Positions 6,502 through 8,965 of a stretch of DNA of 8,965 nucleotides are shown here, piece after piece. Within the stretch, counting starts at the first letter, position 1, and the number at the start of each line of letters is the position of its first letter. The DNA comes from Burkholderiales bacterium. GTDB lineage: Bacteria > Pseudomonadota > Gammaproteobacteria > Burkholderiales > CAIKXV01. Where the stretch lies: NCBI GenBank assembly GCA_014379045.1, contig JACMMK010000016.1:1-8965 (forward strand), read 5' to 3'. The notes under the pieces are model-generated. The model was not told the origin of the DNA and searched no databases. It worked only from the letters and a program-made list of their open reading frames with translations. The position numbers and the translations under genes were made by a program.

Positions 6502-6531
6502 TTTGCGCCCCGTCGAAGCTTCGCCGATAAT
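6502..6531 (+). promoter_or_regulatory. Probable promoter of SulP-2
   Basis: TTTGCG (6502-6507), an 18-base spacer and GATAAT (6526-6531). The flanking words GGTTTGC (6500) and TCGCCGATAATC (6521-6532) are identical to those upstream of SulP-1, with the same offset. The spacer carries a perfect ten-base palindrome, CGAAGCTTCG (6514-6523), a possible operator half-way between the divergent cytochrome and SulP-2 genes. Confidence 0.5.
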
Positions 6532-6550
6532 CGTCAAGGGGAGAGACGGG

Positions 6551-6563
6551 GTCGGCCGCCGAC
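6551..6563. promoter_or_regulatory. Palindrome in the SulP-2 leader (possible operator)
   Basis: GTCGGC and GCCGAC are exact inverted arms around a central C. The dyad starts 19 bases after the presumed -10, similar in place and shape to the GCTGTC-C-GACAGC dyad before SulP-1, although the arm sequences differ. Confidence 0.3.
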
Positions 6564-6582
6564 GGCAGGGTACCCGCACCAT

Positions 6583-8415
6583 GTGTCCGCAACGCCATCC
6601 GACTCGATTGTTGCATCCCGCTGGTTGCCGCGTGTATTCCCCTTTCTGCGGTGGTGGCCGCGAGTCGATCGCACGACCCTTCGCGCCGATATGCTGGCAG
6701 GGCTGACCGGCGCGGTAATCGTGCTGCCGCAATGCGTGGCATTCGCGACCCTTGCGGGGATGCCGGTGGAATACGGCCTCTACTGCGCCATGCTGCCGGC
6801 GATCGTAGCGGCGCTGTACGGATCATCGTGGCATCTGGTGTCGGGGCCCACCAACGCGATCTCGATCGTCCTGTTCGCCGCGCTCTCACCCCTGGCCCAA
6901 CCCGGCAGCGCACCCTACGTGCAACTCGCGCTGACCGTCACTCTGCTCTGTGGCGTGATGCAGCTCGGCATGGGCATCGCGCGGCTGGGGGCACTCGTCA
7001 ACCTGATCTCGCACACCGTCATCGTCGGCTTCATGGCGGCGGCGGCGGTCGTCATCGCGAACGCGCAGTTGCGCACGTTCTTCGGCGTGGATCTTCCGCG
7101 TGGGGCGAGTCTGATCCAGACGTGGCGCGCGTTCCTGCCGACGCTGGACGAGATCAACCCCTATGTGACCGCAGTGGCGCTCGTCACGCTGGTCACGGCG
7201 ATCGCGATCCGACGCGTGCGTCCGCGTTGGCCGTACATGATCTTCGCGCTCATTGTCGGTGGGTTCGCGACGTGGGTGTTCGACCTGAGCAGCGTCCGCG
7301 ACACCGGCATCTCGACGGTCGGGGGGCTGCCCGCATCGCTGCCACCGTTTTCCTGGCCCGTGGTCAGCATCGACGCGCTGCGCGAAACCGCCGTGATCGC
7401 CTTTGCGATCACGATCCTCGGGCTGACCGAAGCGGTCTCGATCGCGCGCAGCATCGCACTGCGCTCGGGACAACGTATCGACAGCAATCAGGAGTTCGTA
7501 GGCCAGGGCCTGTCGAACATCGCCGGTGCGTTCTTCTCGAGCTATGCGTCGAGCGGCTCGTTCAACCGCAGCGGGGTCAATTACGACGCTGGCGCGCGCA
7601 CGCCGCTGGCCGCGGCGTTCTCGGCCGGGTTGCTGCTTCTGATCCTGTTCGCGGTCGCGCCGCTCGCGGCCTATCTGCCGCATGCGGCGATGGCGGCAGT
7701 GCTGTTGATCGTCGCATGGGGCCTGATCGATCTGCGCGAGATAAGGAAGATCCTGCGCACGAGCCGCAGTGAAACGGCAGTGCTCGCACTGACGTTCTTC
7801 TCCGGTGTGTTGGTGAGTCTCGAATTCTGCATCGTCGCCGGCGTAATGCTGTCGCTGCTGCTCTACCTCAATAGGACCACACATCCGGTACTGACCCTGC
7901 TCGCGCCGTCAGATCTGGGCGGAAACCGACGTGATGCCCGTCTCCAGAGGCGCAAGGACTGTCCGAGACTCGCCATCGTCAGGCTGAACGGGTCGTTGTT
8001 CTACGGCGCCGTCGAACACGTGCGCAACGGCTTGCACGCGATTACCGACGAGGCCCATGGGCGCCCCAAGCATCTGCTGCTCGTCGGCGATGCGATCAAT
8101 TTCATCGATCTTGCGGGTACTCATCTGTTGCAGGACGAGGCGGCCCGACTGGCGCGTCGCGGCGGCGCCCTTCACCTCGTACGCGTCAAGCCTTCGGTAC
8201 ACGCGCTACTCGAGCGCACGGGGGCGCTCGCCACGATCGGTGCCGCGCAGATACACGACACCGCGAAGGAGGCGCTCGGTGCGATTTATCGCACGTTCGA
8301 GTCGAGCGAATGCGCCGATTGCCCGCTACGCGCGGCCAACGCGCTTGCGTTAACGTTGCCAGGCCAGACCGGGGCCGACGGACCGCGCGCCGGGTGCCCG
8401 GACGACCCCCTATAA
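6583..8415 (+). CDS. SulP-family anion permease with STAS domain (SulP-2)
   Basis: An inner-membrane anion transporter of 610 residues, normal for the family. It opens VFPFLRWWP like SulP-1, then PVEYGLYCAMLPAIVAALYG and LVSGPTNAISIVLF (residues about 60-100). The second half has ITILGLTEAVSIARSIA and SNQEFVGQGLSNIAGAFFSS (about 275-320). The loop that is about 145 residues longer in SulP-1 is only some 20 residues here (about 234-254). The STAS domain (about 460-570) has GDAINFIDLAG, where the usual DxSG serine is alanine, so regulatory phosphorylation at that place is unlikely. A short tail after STAS carries Cys577 and Cys580 in ECADC. GTG 6583 is chosen because similarity to SulP-1 begins about ten residues in and no better in-frame start lies between it and the upstream stop. 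The ATG at 6581 is in another frame. Substrate unknown. Confidence 0.93.
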   Translation: MSATPSDSIVASRWLPRVFPFLRWWPRVDRTTLRADMLAGLTGAVIVLPQCVAFATLAGMPVEYGLYCAMLPAIVAALYGSSWHLVSGPTNAISIVLFAALSPLAQPGSAPYVQLALTVTLLCGVMQLGMGIARLGALVNLISHTVIVGFMAAAAVVIANAQLRTFFGVDLPRGASLIQTWRAFLPTLDEINPYVTAVALVTLVTAIAIRRVRPRWPYMIFALIVGGFATWVFDLSSVRDTGISTVGGLPASLPPFSWPVVSIDALRETAVIAFAITILGLTEAVSIARSIALRSGQRIDSNQEFVGQGLSNIAGAFFSSYASSGSFNRSGVNYDAGARTPLAAAFSAGLLLLILFAVAPLAAYLPHAAMAAVLLIVAWGLIDLREIRKILRTSRSETAVLALTFFSGVLVSLEFCIVAGVMLSLLLYLNRTTHPVLTLLAPSDLGGNRRDARLQRRKDCPRLAIVRLNGSLFYGAVEHVRNGLHAITDEAHGRPKHLLLVGDAINFIDLAGTHLLQDEAARLARRGGALHLVRVKPSVHALLERTGALATIGAAQIHDTAKEALGAIYRTFESSECADCPLRAANALALTLPGQTGADGPRAGCPDDPL

Positions 8416-8416
8416 T
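8411..8416 (+). promoter_or_regulatory. Probable -10 element of the adenosyltransferase gene
   Basis: A consensus TATAAT in the context CCCCTATAATCTCGC, 36 bases before ATG 8453. No convincing -35 is seen. The TAA stop of SulP-2 (8413-8415) lies inside the hexamer. Confidence 0.45.
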
Positions 8417-8452
8417 CTCGCTCCATTCACCGCGCATGACGGACCCGTACCG

Positions 8453-8965
8453 ATGAGCTTTCGCCTGACCCGAATCTACACCCGCACCGGCGACACCGGC
8501 TCGACCGGTCTGGGCGACGGCACGCGACTGCCGAAGGACGCGCCGCGGATCGAGGCGTTGGGGGTGGTCGACGAGTTGAACAGTGCGCTCGGCATGGTGT
8601 TGGCCGAGCCGGTGTCGGCACTGGTGCGCGACACGCTGACCGGCGTCCAGCACGACCTGTTCGACCTCGGCGGTGAGCTCAGCATCCCCGGCTACACGGC
8701 GGTCAGTGAGCGCCATATCGCGCGTCTGGAGGAGGTGCTCGATCGTTTCAACGCCGAACTGCCCCCGCTCGCCGATTTCATCCTGCCCGGCGGCGAGCGC
8801 GCGGCCGCGTGCTGCCATCTGGCGCGAACGCTCGCGCGCCGCGCAGAACGCCGGATCGTCACGCTCGCGGGGAGCGAGGTCGTCTCGCCGCTCGCGCAGC
8901 AGTATCTGAACCGTCTGTCGGATCTGCTGTTCGTCCTCTGTCGGGTCGTCAACCGCGACGCGGGC
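8453..8965 (+). CDS. pduO: PduO-type cob(I)alamin adenosyltransferase (3' end outside window)
   Basis: The frame runs from ATG 8453 to the window edge, 171 residues without a stop; the family is usually about 185-190, so only a short tail is missing. The enzyme transfers the adenosyl group of ATP to cob(I)alamin to make adenosylcobalamin in the cytoplasm. Signatures in order: the ATP-binding RIYTRTGDTGSTGLGDGTR near the N-terminus, GVVDELNSALGM, QHDLFDLGGEL, DFILPGGERAAACCHLAR and the C-terminal RRAER and YLNRLSDLLFVLCRVVN helices. This is the PduO/MMAB architecture, not the CobA (BtuR) type. A weak GGA lies about nine bases upstream of the start. The probable promoter overlaps the end of SulP-2, suggesting its own transcription. 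No B12-dependent enzyme is present in the window. Confidence 0.94.
   Translation, partial: MSFRLTRIYTRTGDTGSTGLGDGTRLPKDAPRIEALGVVDELNSALGMVLAEPVSALVRDTLTGVQHDLFDLGGELSIPGYTAVSERHIARLEEVLDRFNAELPPLADFILPGGERAAACCHLARTLARRAERRIVTLAGSEVVSPLAQQYLNRLSDLLFVLCRVVNRDAG

Noticed and set aside
6581..6706. ATG at 6581 as start of another frame before SulP-2
   Set aside because: That frame ends quickly and has no protein character; the SulP-2 frame starts at the GTG two bases later.

Overview
The window is GC-rich chromosomal DNA, most likely from a betaproteobacterium (Burkholderiales or Rhodocyclales). Reasons: two Bug/TctC-type solute receptors, a DUF1841 protein, tandem small class I cytochromes c, and GATAAT/TATAAT-type -10 elements. 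No rRNA, tRNA, insertion sequence or CRISPR array is visible. The genes look like core or catabolic genes, not mobile DNA.

Layout. Positions 1-317 (+) are the C-terminal end of a Bug-family periplasmic binding protein, cut by the window edge. It meets head-on a three-gene operon on the minus strand (343 to about 2253): a complete second Bug receptor, a MaoC-like (R)-hydratase-fold protein and a Rid-family (YjgF/YER057c/UK114) protein. These three genes overlap end to start, the last pair by ATGA. Divergent from this operon is a DUF1841 protein (2506-2943, +). A 418-base non-coding stretch follows. It holds a degenerate ~35-base tandem repeat, a promoter-like element and a 25-base imperfect palindrome.

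The second half is a SulP anion-transporter locus. SulP-1 (3362-5557, +) is unusually long because of a ~145-residue insertion, partly a predicted coiled coil, in the middle of its membrane domain. Two small c-type cytochromes on the minus strand (6417-5690, GTGA overlap) lie between it and SulP-2 (6583-8415, +), which has the ordinary short loop at that place. Both SulP genes are preceded by the same promoter-like arrangement (GGTTTGC, then TCGCCGATAATC at the same 21-base offset). Each also has a dyad symmetry about 20 bases further downstream, so they may be co-regulated. A PduO-type cob(I)alamin adenosyltransferase (8453 to the window end, +) follows. The -10 of its likely promoter contains the stop codon of SulP-2.

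Functionally, the Bug-MaoC-Rid operon looks like uptake and catabolism of an unidentified organic acid. The SulP/cytochrome block could couple inorganic anion (sulfate, bicarbonate or similar) transport with periplasmic electron transfer, but only gene adjacency and promoter similarity support that. The most distinctive things here are the SulP-1 insertion and the shared promoter architecture of the two SulP genes.
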